Shown here one piece after another: positions 43,327 to 55,746 of a stretch of DNA of 64,000 bases (position 1 is the first letter of the stretch; each line of letters starts with the position of its first letter). Made by a program: the position numbers and the translations under genes. Below the pieces are notes generated by a model. That model worked only from the letters and a program-made list of their open reading frames with translations, was not told the DNA's origin and ran no database searches. Source of the DNA: Marsupella aquatica (lineage: Eukaryota > Marchantiophyta); NCBI GenBank assembly GCA_973895155.1, contig OZ316899.1:930001-994000 (forward strand). The letters are read 5' to 3'.

Positions 43327-44188
43327 CGGTGGAGTAGGATTAAAATAGATTTAGGAGTAGCTAAATCAGGCTATAGGGACAAGCATCTACCCTAGTTAAA
43401 GCAGCGCTGCCATACTATCTGACTCGCGTAGATTAGAATCTTCTAATATGACAAGCCGTTTTCTGGCCTGACAGCCAGCTTAGTTAGGATCTTAATTAGT
43501 GAATATTCGGGCACGAGGCCACTTTGGTCCTCAGCCCTTAGTATTTAGTGCACCCCTCGGTAGAGGCAGGGGGTTTTTAGTCTCAAAGTTGGACGTCCTC
43601 GGTATGTGCGGGGAGTCCCGACCTCTGTGAGTGAAAGAGTACCAAGGGGAGGGGGTATGACTAAGCTCGCTAGGCGAGTGCAAAGTTGGGCTCCGTTGTA
43701 GTATACGCCCCTTGGCCTTGGACCTGTTCATTCAAGAGCTATCGGGTCAACCGAGTGTAAGTGTATGTTGACTCTTGTAGTAAAATCCTTTCCCATTATT
43801 TCCTTCGTGTAAATCGAGATTTTATGCTTGTGTGTGTGTATAAATCTCATGTATGGGTGCCAACGCTTGGCCGAACGCACTGCCCAAGCCGTGCACGGGG
43901 TGCAGCTTGCAAATAAGTGGTTGCGAGCCCGGGTTGAGTGACCGTATCATCGGATCTGGATCAAAGGCGGACAACACGAAGGCTTAGAAGCCCGTAAGTC
44001 AGGGTTGATCCCGCTATCGACTAAGGTACGTTCCGGCAGTAGAACACAAATCATACCTAGGAAGTGTTCGTAGGTAACAATAGACGCACTTAGCGCTAGT
44101 TTACGGGAGTTAGGGGCATTCTGTGCTTCCCTCTCTGCCCGAACCCTCATACTAACGAAGGAAATGCCTGTCTAAGCCGAAGCTCGGG
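43327..44188 (+). other. Non-coding region after the coiled-coil ORF, possibly an LTR tail
   Basis: About 860 bp without a gene. It contains stop-rich, moderately structured sequence and ends close to CAACGTGACA near 44206. Its length after the ORF stop resembles the 921-bp non-coding tail that follows ORF3 in the main family, but I see no PBS, PPT or second copy to prove an LTR. Confidence 0.3.
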
Positions 44189-44760
44189 TTAAGACCCAGG
44201 CTGACAACGTGACACCTCCTCCTCCTCTTCCTTGATCATGTGTATGGGATCCTCCCCTCCGTAACTCAGGGTGGAGTGAGAAACACCTATCCTTGGTGTG
44301 TCCAAGACCTCCACAATGTTCACACTATCTCTGATTAGGAGTTGATGCTCCCCTTGATCCTCTATGATCTGGGCAATATCTTTGTGCATGATCCCCACCA
44401 CATGTCCAACAATTTGACTGCTGTCCATCATAAGAGGGCACAGGTCTCTGGCTGGTAGACTCTTGTGCAGTAGGCTTCTCCCTCTGGCTCTTTTGTGCAG
44501 TAGGCTGTGGTGTGGATGTAGATGCAGCCTTTGGTGCTTCCTTGGCAAATCCTCTCTCACTCTACGTCGCAATTCTCTGTCCAGAATTGCATACCAAAAC
44601 TGGACTGCCTGAGCCTATGTCACTCCCTTGGTGACAGTGATCAATCTGCGCATACTAGTGTATGCCTCACGTAGACTCTCTCTAGTCTTGCGCTAGAACT
44701 CCTGGAGACCCTTCAACTTATCAGTTCTCACAACTAGAACTAGAATGTCCGGTTGCAAAC
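44189..44760 (-). pseudogene. Degraded gag-like fragment, minus strand
   Basis: A frame with two internal stops reads ESLREAYTSMRRLITVTKG, then AQAVQFWYAILDRELRRRV, and runs on into a 127-residue open part ending at 44189. The spacing recalls the C-terminal half of a Retrotrans_gag capsid domain. It does not match gag of copies A to E, so it would be another family. The assignment is weak. Confidence 0.35.
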
Positions 44761-47700
44761 CCAGATCACTCCTACAGAATCAAGCGCCCACGCCAAACTA
44801 ACATGGCGAATAAACAGGAAGCATATGTGGAGAGGATCCAATCAACAAGAAGAGATCCACAATAACTCTCCACATCAATAGTGATCATACATCAATCAAA
44901 CAATGTTCAATGTAGGGCCTTCATAATAGGCCTCTCAATGTTCAATGTCGTGGCTACAAATCCATGCACAATTGGTTCAATTCATGCATCTAGATGGATT
45001 CAGAAGCATCAAAAACCCTAAGATAGCTTACAATTTGGCCCAAAATGGCAATCTAAACAAACCAGAATGTGTATAAAATGCCTAAGTGCTCATTCCATTA
45101 ACATCAAAGTGGGAAGAAGTGTGTGTACACAAGAGCACTTAAGAACCACATAATTAAGCGTGTGGGGGAGGAATAGCTTTGGGATGGGTGGCCTCTCACT
45201 TGTAGTTATGCACCAAATTGACCGCTCCAAAATTAGCAGCTTGCAACTACTCCTCACATACCAGCCCGCTCGCTCCGCTCCACCCTCACGTCCCGAGTTA
45301 CCACGAGTTGCCTCGATGAGCCCTTCACACCCGCAACGCTTTGCTACGCCAGAACCAAGTTCAGATTTTGCAACATTCAGACTTCCGCCCCCTATTTCCC
45401 TTTGCAGAAATGCATGGTAGCGGCGTGGCAGAGTACAGTCCGTTGCAACAGCAATCCACCTTGTATCCGCAGATGCTGCCACTGCATTGACATACTGTCT
45501 TCATAAAAATGCAGATCTGCAGCGAGCGTCGGTTGAAAACTTGCAACATTCGAGTCTCAATCCCTCAGTTTCCTTCAAAGAAACACGTTGCAAAATGAAA
45601 ATCGACTTTGCGTCAACCAACAAGTTAGCCAAGCACAAAATCAGCAACATATGCAACTGCTGACAGTCGCTTTGTTCACACCAAACGCTGTTTGTACAAA
45701 TCATCATACGGAAGAACTAGACAACAATACGGCTGCGCCTCGCAAATCTGCATACGGACGAACTAGATAGCAATACGGCCGCGCACTCGCAGACCTGCAA
45801 TCGATGGCACCATCAAAATGTTGTTTCCTTCAAAAAAAATAGCCACCGCTTCACAAGATAGAACGCTGTTGCACCTGATCTGGCTACAGCCAACCGATAC
45901 AACTCAAACACGTCGATCTGCAACCAAGGAACACAGTCGCGGAACTCGACTACCTTAACACTTAGCTCCGGCGTCGCTGACTCTGACGCCGAGCTCCCTT
46001 ATGGTCCAGGCCCGGATAGGCCATCCGGGTAGGACTTAGCATGGGGAGACTTGTGGGCAATGAGACGTGGCACTGGCGAGGCAAGGGGCCAAGCTGGGGA
46101 CACACACTAAGGACTTGGACTAGCCTATGGCTGGCCGGGTCAAGGGGAAATGGGCCAGGCTCAAGGATGGCCGTCCGGACCGTCGGATGGACTTTGAGTT
46201 CTGAGGGCTTGGGAGTGAGCTCCTCTTGGGACCAAGGCCAATAGAGTTGACGCCATTGGCAATGGACGCTTGGGGTGCAAGTTGTGGCCCGATCCGGGTT
46301 GGGCCGATCGGGGGCCCCGAGCAGCGATCAGACCTGAGGGCCTAGGCATGAGCACTGGGTCGGCCCGGTCACAACGGGCTAAGGCACTCCGCTTGCGGAT
46401 GCCTATCAAGAAAGTTATGGGCGTTGCCAGTTGGTGGCGCACCCATTATGCGCGATGGGATCCGGGTTTGGGGCCAAATGTTTAGGGACCAAAGCTGGTC
46501 TGAGGGTGGCAAGTCTCCAGAAGCATATATGAGGAGAGTGGTGTCTCATTGGGGGCTAAGGCCGAGCCAAAGTCGTGAGCCGCGGCGGTCGCGACACTAA
46601 GGGGAACCGCCAAACGGAAATGGCGATATCTTCCCAACGGGAAGTCCGTTGGAGGACTTCTTGGGTGCGTTGGAAAGCTCTTGAGGAGGGCTACGTCCTT
46701 CTGAGCTCATCTGGGTCTGGGGATGCCGTGGGTTCTCATAGTTTGCGGGTGTTAGCTCGCCCGCTTGCCAAATCTTGCCGAACAGCAGCCAAGCCGCGTT
46801 CAGTCTCCCAAGGGAGCTTGTGTTGGGGAGGCAAGGCCAAGTAGGTGTGGAGGATGAGTTCCAAGGGTGATTGGCCCCTAGACCACCAGTGGGGCAAACC
46901 AGGAGTGGGTGCTAGAGTCGGGGCCGTTCTGGTCCCGACGTGTTGGGACAAGCTTAGGACAAGCTTTGGGACAAACTATGCTAGTTGGGCCATGAGCATG
47001 TCCTGAGGTCAGGGCGGTCAGTTGGTGATGGATAGGTACGAGGGGGAACCCGGGCCGCGCCCAAGGAAGGAGCTATCTTGGACGGACAGTGGACGTGGGT
47101 TCTGGTTCCGGCTTATGGCATCGGGAGGACCTATCGCTGACCTATTTACCAACGTCTGTTGAGCTTGAGTTAGGATGCTAGACTGGGCGAGTTCTAGATC
47201 CGGAGGGGTTACTTATCGAGGTGCTTGGTTGCTTGTGCAAACAGTGAGGACCATTGAGTAGCGGTCGTGTAGGTGGCAAGTGCGGCTTCGTATGGGAGTG
47301 GCCGCAGGTGGTGTTAGAGGCACTTGGATGCTTGCTCGAGGTATTCCGTGGAGGCGTCTGGGCACCAAGGGCACTTAGGCGCAAGTGCTGGGATTGGTGA
47401 GGGCGCTGGGTGGCGAGGTCCACCACTAACACAAACGATCTGCACACTATTGATAGATTTGTGCATATTGGCTACAGATCCGCCAAACCTCCAACTCTAG
47501 ATCCGCTCAAGAATCAAACTCACACAATCTCAACTTGGATCCACATGTTGGAAATCCAATCAAACAATACAATGCACGATCCGAGATACCACAAACCGTC
47601 GCCGAACACAATCAAACTGAAAATCAAAGCTCTGTCCAACAACAGCAGAGTCCGATGCCTGATCTTTCAATGTAACCTCAATAGAATCTGAACAATGATC

Positions 47701-47834
47701 AACGCCAACAATACGCACTCAATCCCGTCCAATCCGATCACACACATATGTCGAGCCAATGCACCTTGCACTCAAGGAATCCATGCTACATAGAGAGAGC
47801 TCTCAGCCACCATAGCCACCACACAAGCTCCCCT
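44761..47834. other. Unassigned non-coding stretch left of copy D
   Basis: No frame here shows a recognisable protein. 44761-45150 is AT-richer, 45200-46000 contains duplicated short segments (TTGCAACATTC near 45370 and 45542), and 46000-47400 is GC-rich with frequent GGGC/GGCC. It looks like old repeat DNA. The five bases before copy D are CCCCT. Confidence 0.4.
45705..45797. repeat. 46-bp imperfect tandem duplication
   Basis: CATACGGAAGAACTAGA... at 45705 recurs as CATACGGACGAACTAGA... at 45751, followed in both by CAATACGGC(T/C)GCGC and CTCGCA. There are two units with several mismatches. Confidence 0.75.
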
Positions 47835-50800
47835 TGTGGTGCGTCCCATGGCTCCCTAAACCCAAGAAACCCCCCAGCTCAAGCCGATTCCCGCAGGTTT
47901 CGCGCTTGGCGAGGCCGTTTCCGCGGCTTAGCGGCATGGGACGCTGCTAACCTTCTACTACTACTATTAACATTTTACACACATATACTGGACAGATCCT
48001 TCATCGGGTCATGAGATACGTAGCCGGCCTAATATAGGCCTTCCCCTGTCTTCCCCTGTCTTCCCCTCCGTCTTGTTAGGTATGTTTGGATTCCGCCGCC
48101 GGAATGATCCCCAATAGGCTTGGTTAAGCCGCTAAGACCTCTCTCAGCTCGACACATCCAACTCTCACTCCCCTGCTTACTTTCCTTCTTTCTGTTGATG
48201 TGGGCACTCTTCACACAAGTTAATGCGACACACAAATAGCAAAATGACTCATTCTGACTGAGTCATACCATGCACTTGCCATACAAACAGTACATCTCAT
48301 ACACAAGTTCTGCGAACTAAGCCGTGAGGCCAACTCTATTCAGCTCTTAGGCATGAGGAAACATGAATATACACAAGGGTCACTGTATGACTAACCGAGA
48401 GCTTCTCGTACTACTTGATCCCAGCCCGGCTGGTGCAAACTAAAAACTTGCTAAAGAAGAGGCCCTGAGCTCCCCGCTGCCCAGGTACTTATCCTGGTAG
48501 TGGATCCGCCATTCTTTGCATCGTAAGCCTAATCTACTTAACAGTAATCTACTTGCCCGAATCTACCTATGTACAGCAAGGCAGGAGCACAAGTGTTGCT
48601 CCTACCAGTGGGACCGCAATCCCACTAAGCTAAGTGTCAGGGCCGCTCCTGGTTCTGATCCTAATCCTAAACGTGGAGATCCGTGCCCGCCCTGCCCACT
48701 CACGCCTCCTCCCTCCACGTCCGCCCTCCCTAAAAGGAACGGCGCCCTTGCACCGTCACGACACCGGTGGTGGATCCTCAATGGACGCCCCCAACACTTC
48801 CTCCGCAGCCACTGCCGTTGGCCCGCCTACTGACAGATTACCTGCCCTTGACCGAGTCAACTCTCCCTCGGCCTGACTGGGTCCACCTTCGGCTTCAGCC
48901 TCGACACCGGCCTCGGCAATACCCACGGCTTTGGCCTCAGCCACTCTCACGGCTTCGGCTTCAGCCACTCCCTCGGCTTCGGCTTCCCCTTCCCCTAGGG
49001 TAGTTGGATCCTTAGCCGTGACCCTGTCTGGGGTCGGTGCTGGGTCTACCTCCTTGATCACCACGGCCTGTGAAGTCGTATTACTCCTTGACCCTGAAGG
49101 TTTCCGCTTCTTCTTCGTTGGTGGCTCGGCAGCTGGTCCCTTCCCCTTCCCACTTACCTCCGGCACTGGTGCAGGTGGCGCGGCTTGTCCTTCGGCAATT
49201 ACCACCCCTGGTAACTGGTTTGTCCCAACAGGAGATGGACCTGCTGCAGCTAAGCATTTAAATACTGCGGCTTGTTTCTTCAGCCGCTCTGTTTGGTTGT
49301 CGGCCCGCCGCTGTAGGTTCTCCATCTTCCTCGTGATTTCCTCCAACTCCTCTTGGGTTTCATCCAGGTCCTTACGTGCCCCCTCCAGCTCGTTTTTGGC
49401 CTCCTCCTGCTCCCTGTGGGCTTCCTCCAATTCCTTCTTCAAGGTAGCCTTCTCCTCCTGGGTTGCTCTTAGCTCCTTGTCGAGCTCTGCAATGATGACA
49501 GACTCCATCTGGTTCATCTTGGCGTAAGTCTGTTCGAGCATCTCGTCCTTCTCCCTTAGGTCGGCCTTGAAGCTGGCCATCAGGGACGCAAGCTCCTGCT
49601 GCAGCGCCATAATCCCTTGATAGGATTTCCCTAACTCGACCTCCTTCTGCTCAAGGGCTCCGCGGATTTTCTCGAGCTCCCCTTTCAACGCCCATTCCTT
49701 TCTTTGGGTCTCCGCCATGGCCCGGCTGTTGGCTGTTATGTGGGCCTCCTCTGTATTCTTCAGCTCTTGCTTCCACTTTTCCCTTTCTTTGATCGTGTCG
49801 GCCAACTCTTCCTGCGTCTGAGTCAGTTTATCCTTGATATTCTGATTATCAGCCTGCGCGGCGTCCAACTGCCCCTGCATGATGTTCAGCTCATGTCGTT
49901 TAATCCGCAGTTCATCTTGGGCTTTCTTGGCCGCCCTTAGATCTTCAATCTCGGCTTCCATCCTCCTAAGCCGCCGAATGACCTCGTCCTTCTTGCTTCT
50001 CTCTAAAGCCACCGCTTCTTCTAATTGGTGCTTCTCCAACTGCTCCCTATGGAAAAAGGGTCCTACCTCCAACTCCTCTCCAAAGATGCCGAGCGCAAGT
50101 TCCCCACACATCTCACCATACTCCATGGCTCTATTCTTAGCGTAGGTGGAGTAAGTAGAAGTGATCGGCATCGCCCATCGTGGCCTCTGCTCCCAAGCCG
50201 TCCTGCGGATCTCTTCAATCGTGGCTAGAGGTTTGCTTCCTTTTTCGGCTAGCCGCCTGATGTCCTCCGGCCAATCTCCTCCTGGTAAATCCTTTTCCTT
50301 AGCCAGGGCGGCCTCTTCCTCCTGCTTGATTCGCTCCTGAAATTCCTGCACCGTCTGTTTTATGCCGTCGAAGCTCGGGGGAGCAACATCTGGTGGGGGA
50401 GACTCAGGGCTACTCTGCTGGTTGGGGTCCCCTCGCACTACCCTTGGAAGTGTGGGGACAAATCGGCCACAGGTCCTTACTCCTGGAACGTGATGGTCCG
50501 ACCCATAGCCGGAATTATCATGGCTGCAGTCCTCCACTGCCTCCTCTACCTCTTGGATTTCCGGCTTCTCCCTCTCCTCTTCCTCGGTAGGAGCTTCGGG
50601 CAATTCTGCCTCAGATTCGGAGCTTGAGGTTCCCACGTACATTCGAACACCTGGCTTGGATTCCGGCCTGATTCTCTCGTCTCCAGCAAAGGGGTTTTCT
50701 CTTGTGAGCCGGTGTAGGCCTACCTCTGTAGTAGTGTCCTGCATGGTTGCCGTTGCCGTTGTTGTTGCCGATGCCGATTTCTTTTCTTTCTCCAGTAGTT

Positions 50801-52491
50801 TCAGCAGACTCTGCATGCCTGGTTGCTGCATCGGCAAGTCTTCCTTCCTGGGCCTAAACACCTGCTCGATCGTAGGACTAACAGGTGGTTGAGGCTTCTC
50901 AGCCAACGGCCTCGGCGTTGGAGCTTCCTCGGGTGCCCTTACCTGCAGGGGAAGTACCGGGGCAAAAGTCTGACCTCTGGCATACCGGCACAACAGCGGC
51001 ATGTGATAGCCAAGCCGCGACACGCTCCCCATGCCGATTACCTGCTGCTCCTCCTTTAAGATCTTCTTCAATTGGTTGAGGAGGTACCCGTTGTAGTCCC
51101 GGCTTGGGTCTGGCCTTTCTGCCAGATAGACCTGTGCCTTGCCGATCTCTGCCCTCGGCAAGTTACAATGCATGGTCACCCGCAAGAAGTCGATCATCTC
51201 TCCTATGTGCGGGTTGGTGCAGGTGTTCCGGAAGAAGCCATTCTTCGTTGATGGCCCGGGGAACGACCGGAACTCCTTGTCAGGCAAGGTCTTCCTGGTA
51301 TCAACTTTGGTCTTATTGCCCATCGGCAAGCCAAACACTTCGGCAATCACCTTGGGAGTAAGATAGAAATCCTTCCCATATATCCTCGTGCAATTGGTCT
51401 CGGGTTCCCATGACCCCACGAATTCTAATAGGTCTGACTCCGGTACCTCCGGCTTCAGCCATGGTAATCTTACAAAGGCCTCCAAGCCGGATCCGGCCAT
51501 GAAGCCTTGGTACTTCTTGGTCTGCATGGCCGTAAAGCATGCATCCTCCTCCCGTGCAAAATGTAGTTGCACCTCCACCGGTAGGGTTGCCGCCCAGCCC
51601 TTCCAGGTGTCATCCCTGGTTGGAATGGCCTTGATGGGATCGACCTCCTCCTCTTCGGCTTCTCCCTGCCTCCTGCTCTGCTGCTCGGCTGGCTTCTTTG
51701 GTGCCGTCGACCTCGTTCTTTTTGCCGGGGTGGCTTCATCGTTGACGGCTCCCTTCCTCTTCATCTCTGCTGCCGTGGAGGTTTCTCCTAGCACCGTTGC
51801 CTGGGTCCACCTTTCCGTGCTATCCTTTAATTCCCAGTGTATGTCGTTGCAGTTCTTGATGGCCTCTCGGATGCCGACGACGCTGTCCTTGCAAAACAGA
51901 AGATCGTCGAGTTGATTGGAAGTAGGCGTCCATAGGAACTCGTCCTTGATGAGTTCGCCTCCTAAGAAAGCCGTCTTCTGCAGCTCCCACAATCGAGCGA
52001 GCTCCTGCCGTTCTCGAGCTGCCCTTTCTGACTCCTCGTCCTCGTAAGTCTTGATGTACTCAGTTGCCCGTTCGAACAGGCATCCCCAGAAATGTGCCGC
52101 TTGATTGACGTTGCTCATACCCTCCTTAGGTTGATCGTCGGTATCTACTCTCTCCCCGAGTGCTTGCCTAAGCAGCTGACAGTAGTTGGCCTCCCGTAGT
52201 CGTCTGCCTAGTTCGTGCTCGCAAATGAGCCACCATCTCTTGCAAGCGCTCCTTACCCCTCTCCTCTGCCGGTCCTTCTTCCCGTTGATCCTTCCTAGCC
52301 GCCGACGCTTAACGCGCCCTAACCCTAATCGGGTTTTCACCCTCAGCCTTACCTCCGGCCTCTGCCCGGGTTCCATGGTTGCCCCTAATTGTTTATATTT
52401 TCCTTGTTTTGTCACTATACTAAGGTGTTCCTAGGGTGCCTTCCTGCTTTACCCACTTAACCGGCCGAGTGATTCCTGTCTAGGCATCACA
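47835..52491 (-). repeat. 3' LTR of copy D (4657 bp)
   Basis: Complete LTR with intact ORF3. The non-coding tail 47835-48755 has the TGACTCA inverted repeat at 48244-48266. The tail shares variants with copy B and the right LTR (GTCTTGTTAGG, TTCTTTCTGTTG), whereas the end of ORF3 shares variants with copy C (CCTCCGCAGCC, AGCCGTGACC). Confidence 0.93.
48756..52376 (-). CDS. ORF3 in the 3' LTR of copy D, intact
   Basis: Uninterrupted 1206-residue frame from ATG 52376, with all regions as in copy C. Notable variants are SACKRW for SACRRW, KDSTERW for KGSTERW, SLMASF for SLTASF, and EAKAVG for EAEAVG in the C-terminal repeats. This is the third intact LTR-borne copy in the window. Confidence 0.85.
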   Translation of the reverse strand: MEPGQRPEVRLRVKTRLGLGRVKRRRLGRINGKKDRQRRGVRSACKRWWLICEHELGRRLREANYCQLLRQALGERVDTDDQPKEGMSNVNQAAHFWGCLFERATEYIKTYEDEESERAARERQELARLWELQKTAFLGGELIKDEFLWTPTSNQLDDLLFCKDSVVGIREAIKNCNDIHWELKDSTERWTQATVLGETSTAAEMKRKGAVNDEATPAKRTRSTAPKKPAEQQSRRQGEAEEEEVDPIKAIPTRDDTWKGWAATLPVEVQLHFAREEDACFTAMQTKKYQGFMAGSGLEAFVRLPWLKPEVPESDLLEFVGSWEPETNCTRIYGKDFYLTPKVIAEVFGLPMGNKTKVDTRKTLPDKEFRSFPGPSTKNGFFRNTCTNPHIGEMIDFLRVTMHCNLPRAEIGKAQVYLAERPDPSRDYNGYLLNQLKKILKEEQQVIGMGSVSRLGYHMPLLCRYARGQTFAPVLPLQVRAPEEAPTPRPLAEKPQPPVSPTIEQVFRPRKEDLPMQQPGMQSLLKLLEKEKKSASATTTATATMQDTTTEVGLHRLTRENPFAGDERIRPESKPGVRMYVGTSSSESEAELPEAPTEEEEREKPEIQEVEEAVEDCSHDNSGYGSDHHVPGVRTCGRFVPTLPRVVRGDPNQQSSPESPPPDVAPPSFDGIKQTVQEFQERIKQEEEAALAKEKDLPGGDWPEDIRRLAEKGSKPLATIEEIRRTAWEQRPRWAMPITSTYSTYAKNRAMEYGEMCGELALGIFGEELEVGPFFHREQLEKHQLEEAVALERSKKDEVIRRLRRMEAEIEDLRAAKKAQDELRIKRHELNIMQGQLDAAQADNQNIKDKLTQTQEELADTIKEREKWKQELKNTEEAHITANSRAMAETQRKEWALKGELEKIRGALEQKEVELGKSYQGIMALQQELASLMASFKADLREKDEMLEQTYAKMNQMESVIIAELDKELRATQEEKATLKKELEEAHREQEEAKNELEGARKDLDETQEELEEITRKMENLQRRADNQTERLKKQAAVFKCLAAAGPSPVGTNQLPGVVIAEGQAAPPAPVPEVSGKGKGPAAEPPTKKKRKPSGSRSNTTSQAVVIKEVDPAPTPDRVTAKDPTTLGEGEAEAEGVAEAEAVRVAEAKAVGIAEAGVEAEAEGGPSQAEGELTRSRAGNLSVGGPTAVAAEEVLGASIEDPPPVS

Positions 52492-55400
52492 TAGCTCCCC
52501 ACTTAATTGTGAAGCGTCCTCGCGAACAACTTCATCTTCGTCCATATAGTATTTCTTGAGGCGGTCATAATGGATGCGAACTGGATATACCTCTCCCGTA
52601 ATGTTGGCCAATTGCACGGAGCCATTGGGGAACATCATGGTTACTCTAAAGGGTCCTAACCAGCGAGTGTAAAGCTTTCCTGGAAACCTACTATACCTAC
52701 TGTCATAAAGTAGCACAAGATCACCGGTATGAATACTAACTACTTTTAACCTTTTATCATACTGCTGCTTCATGATATTCTGTCTATATTCTACTCTCTC
52801 GGCTGAAATCATTCTCGCTTCCTCTAAAGCTTCTAACCTATATTCTCGCTCCTTTAGGCTCTCCTCCGCTGAGGCTCTTTCTTCAATTGTAACTTGAAAT
52901 GTCGGTATCTCAAGTTGCATGGGTACCAGGGCTTCTTGTCCAAAGGTTAAGAAGAAGGGTGTATGACCGGTAGTGAATTTATAGGCAAGATTGTAAGCAA
53001 AAACAGCAGCAAACAATTTATCATCCCAATCGAGTTTGTTCTGAGCTACTGTTTTGTTCAATATCTTTCCTATGATTCCGTTTGCTCGTTCTGTCAACCC
53101 GTTTGCCTTTGGATGGTAGGGAGTAGTAGGCCTATGTTTAACTAAATACTGCTCATTTAAACGACTAATTATATCATTCAAAAAATGGGTTCCTCTATCA
53201 CTAACTAATTCTAGGGGTGCTCCATACCTGGTGAAGATCTGCTCATACATGAATCTAGCCGTAGTAATTGCATCATCCTTCGTTGTTGGTCTGGCCTCTA
53301 CCCATTTAGTTGCATAATCCGTAGCCAGGATTATGTACTTGTTCCGTCGAGGGTGGGTCAGTGGTTTCAGAGGTCCAATGTAATCAATACCCCACTTCTC
53401 GAATGGTGCCAGAGGTAGAATAGGGTGCAGTGGATGCCTGGTGGACGCCCTTGGTCCTCCCGCTCGTTGACAAGGATCGCATTGTTTGATAAACTGATAG
53501 ACATCTTTGTGCAAGGTGGGCCACCAGTAACCGGCATTTAATATCTTCTTAGACGTGGTTACTGGGGCAAAATGTCCTCCGGCCTCCTCTCCATGCATGG
53601 CCCGTAGGACTCGTTTTACCTCTCTCTTCTCCAAACACCTTTGAATCGTGCCGTTGATTCCATGCTTGTGCAGTATGCCTTTAATGCACTGATACTGTCT
53701 GACCTTCCGCACAAAGACTGCGGCTTGCTCTCGGCTTAATCCTGGCTGTAATCTGGAAGTGCTGAGAAATTGTAAAATCTCAGGGTACCATGTACCAGCT
53801 ATTTCCACAACGAATAGCTCCTCGTCGGGGAATCGATCATCGATGCAATCCGTGGCAGGTTTACCTGTGATCCTTGAAAAGAAGTCGGCATTGGCATGTA
53901 ACTTTCCTGGCTTGATCCTCAGCTCATAGTCAAACTCCTGTAATAGCAAAATCCATCTTGCTACTCTGCCTGTAAGGTCCGGCTTATTGACTAGGTACTT
54001 CAAACTTTCATGATCAGTATGAAAGATTACCTTGTACCCTAGTAAATAATGCCTAAACTTTTTACAAGAATAAATGACTCCTAATGCTTCTCTTTCCGTG
54101 GTAGAGTAGTTCCGTTCGGCATCGGCAAGCTGACGGCTTGCGAAGTATATGGGATGGTCCCTTCCTTTCTCATCCAACTGACTTAGTACTGAGCCAATAC
54201 AGAAGCCCGAGACATCTACAAAAACATGAAAATCTTTGTTCCAGTCCGGTGCTATCATGACTGGGGCCTCTACTAACATCTGCTTCAATTCTACCACCGC
54301 TGTGACTCGTTCGGGTGTGGGTTCGAAGTCTGCTCCTGCCTTGAGCATATTGGTTAATGGTAAAGCTAGCTTGGCAAAATCCTTGATGAACCGGCGATAG
54401 TAACCAATGCATCCCAAGAAGGATCTTACATCCTTTATGTTCTTAGGTTGCATGATATCTAGCCATACTGCTAGCTTACCTTTGTCAATCTCAATGCCCT
54501 TCCTTGATACCTTGTGACCTAGTAGCACCCCCTCGGTTACTGCAAAAAAACATTTATCTGGGTGTAACTTGAGACCCACCTCCCTACATCTCATGAAGGT
54601 TTTCCTGAGGTATTTAGCATGTTTCGATGCCTTCCCGAATACTGCAAAGTCATCAATGAAGATTTCCATGAACTTTCTCAAGTAATCATGAAAAATGTTC
54701 ACCATTAATCGTTGGAACATAGCTGGTGCGTTGCAGAGTCCAAACGGCATACGATTGAAGACATAGATCCCCCATTTCGTGATGAAGGCCGTCTTGATTT
54801 GGTCTTCCTGCCGAATCCTGATTTGGTTATAACCAGAGTATCCATCCATGAATGAATATAGTTCATGACTGGCTACCATGTCTAGTACCATATCAGTAAA
54901 CGGTAAAGGAAAATGGTCTTTTAATGTTGCTTCATTCAGCTTCCTGTAATCCTGACAAACCCGGATCTTGGGTTTACCATCGGGTCCAGCTTTCTTGGGA
55001 ACTATCACAATTGGAGACACCCAGTCTGAATGCAGGACTGGAGTGATGAATCCAGCTTCCACTAGTTTGTCGATTTCTGTTTTGACCAGCAGGGAATACT
55101 TCGGGTTCATCCTTCGAATTGGTTGTCAAAATGATTTGGCTCCTAACATGAGATCAATTCGATGTTCCCCTAGTGTTGGATCTACGCCCTTTAGATCTTG
55201 GTGACTCCATGCAAACACATCCTGAAATTCAATTAATAAGTCACTGATCTCTTTCTCGAGCTCAGGTGCTAGGTTTCTCCCTAAGTTCAGTTCTCTTCCC
55301 TCTCCTAAGTCGAGCTTCCGATATTGCCGTGCTTGGATCATATTAATCTGCTTCTTCAAATTCGGGTCCAGTTCGGCTTCCAGTCTCTCTAATCTCATAC

Positions 55401-55746
55401 CTCCATAAACTGGGATCTCGGCTGGACTAGCCGAGTCGGTCCCTTCCTTGGTGTCCATAGATTGTCCCCTTACCGGTCTATTCGGTTTTGAATTAGTGGT
55501 CGGCTCCCCTTCCTGCCTTGGCTCTGGATCGTGTCTGTCCATCTCATCCACCTCTTGCTCCTGAGAGTTAGGCCGCTGTGCTCTCTCGGCTTCTAATAGG
55601 GCCTCAATTTGTTCTGCCCTCGTAATCGGCTTGTATGCCGATCCCTTGGTATTTAATTCCTTGCCGATGATCGATGGCGTTGTGGACCACGTCGGCTCTG
55701 CCACAACGCCTGCAGAAAATCCACTGTCCCTGCTACTGCTCCCCAC
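52480..55746 (-). pseudogene. pol: pol of copy D: complete domains, one nonsense codon
   Basis: Same 3267-bp span as in copy C, including the stop inside the LTR at 52480. TGA at 55126-55128 replaces the CGA arginine of SFRQPIRRM, early in the RT region; the copy C stop site is CAG here, so the two copies died independently. RT (FIDDF), RNase H and integrase (HHCC, DDE, GPF) are otherwise intact. It overlaps gag-protease by 94 bp in the -1 frame. Confidence 0.92.
52492..52504 (-). promoter_or_regulatory. Polypurine tract of copy D
   Basis: AAGTGGGGAGCTA against the LTR tip at 52491, identical to copies B and C. Confidence 0.85.

Noticed and set aside
46000-47450. Short frames in the GC-rich stretch before copy D
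   Set aside because: They are under 100 residues, on both strands, with no recognisable motif or codon structure; consistent with chance openness in GC-rich DNA.
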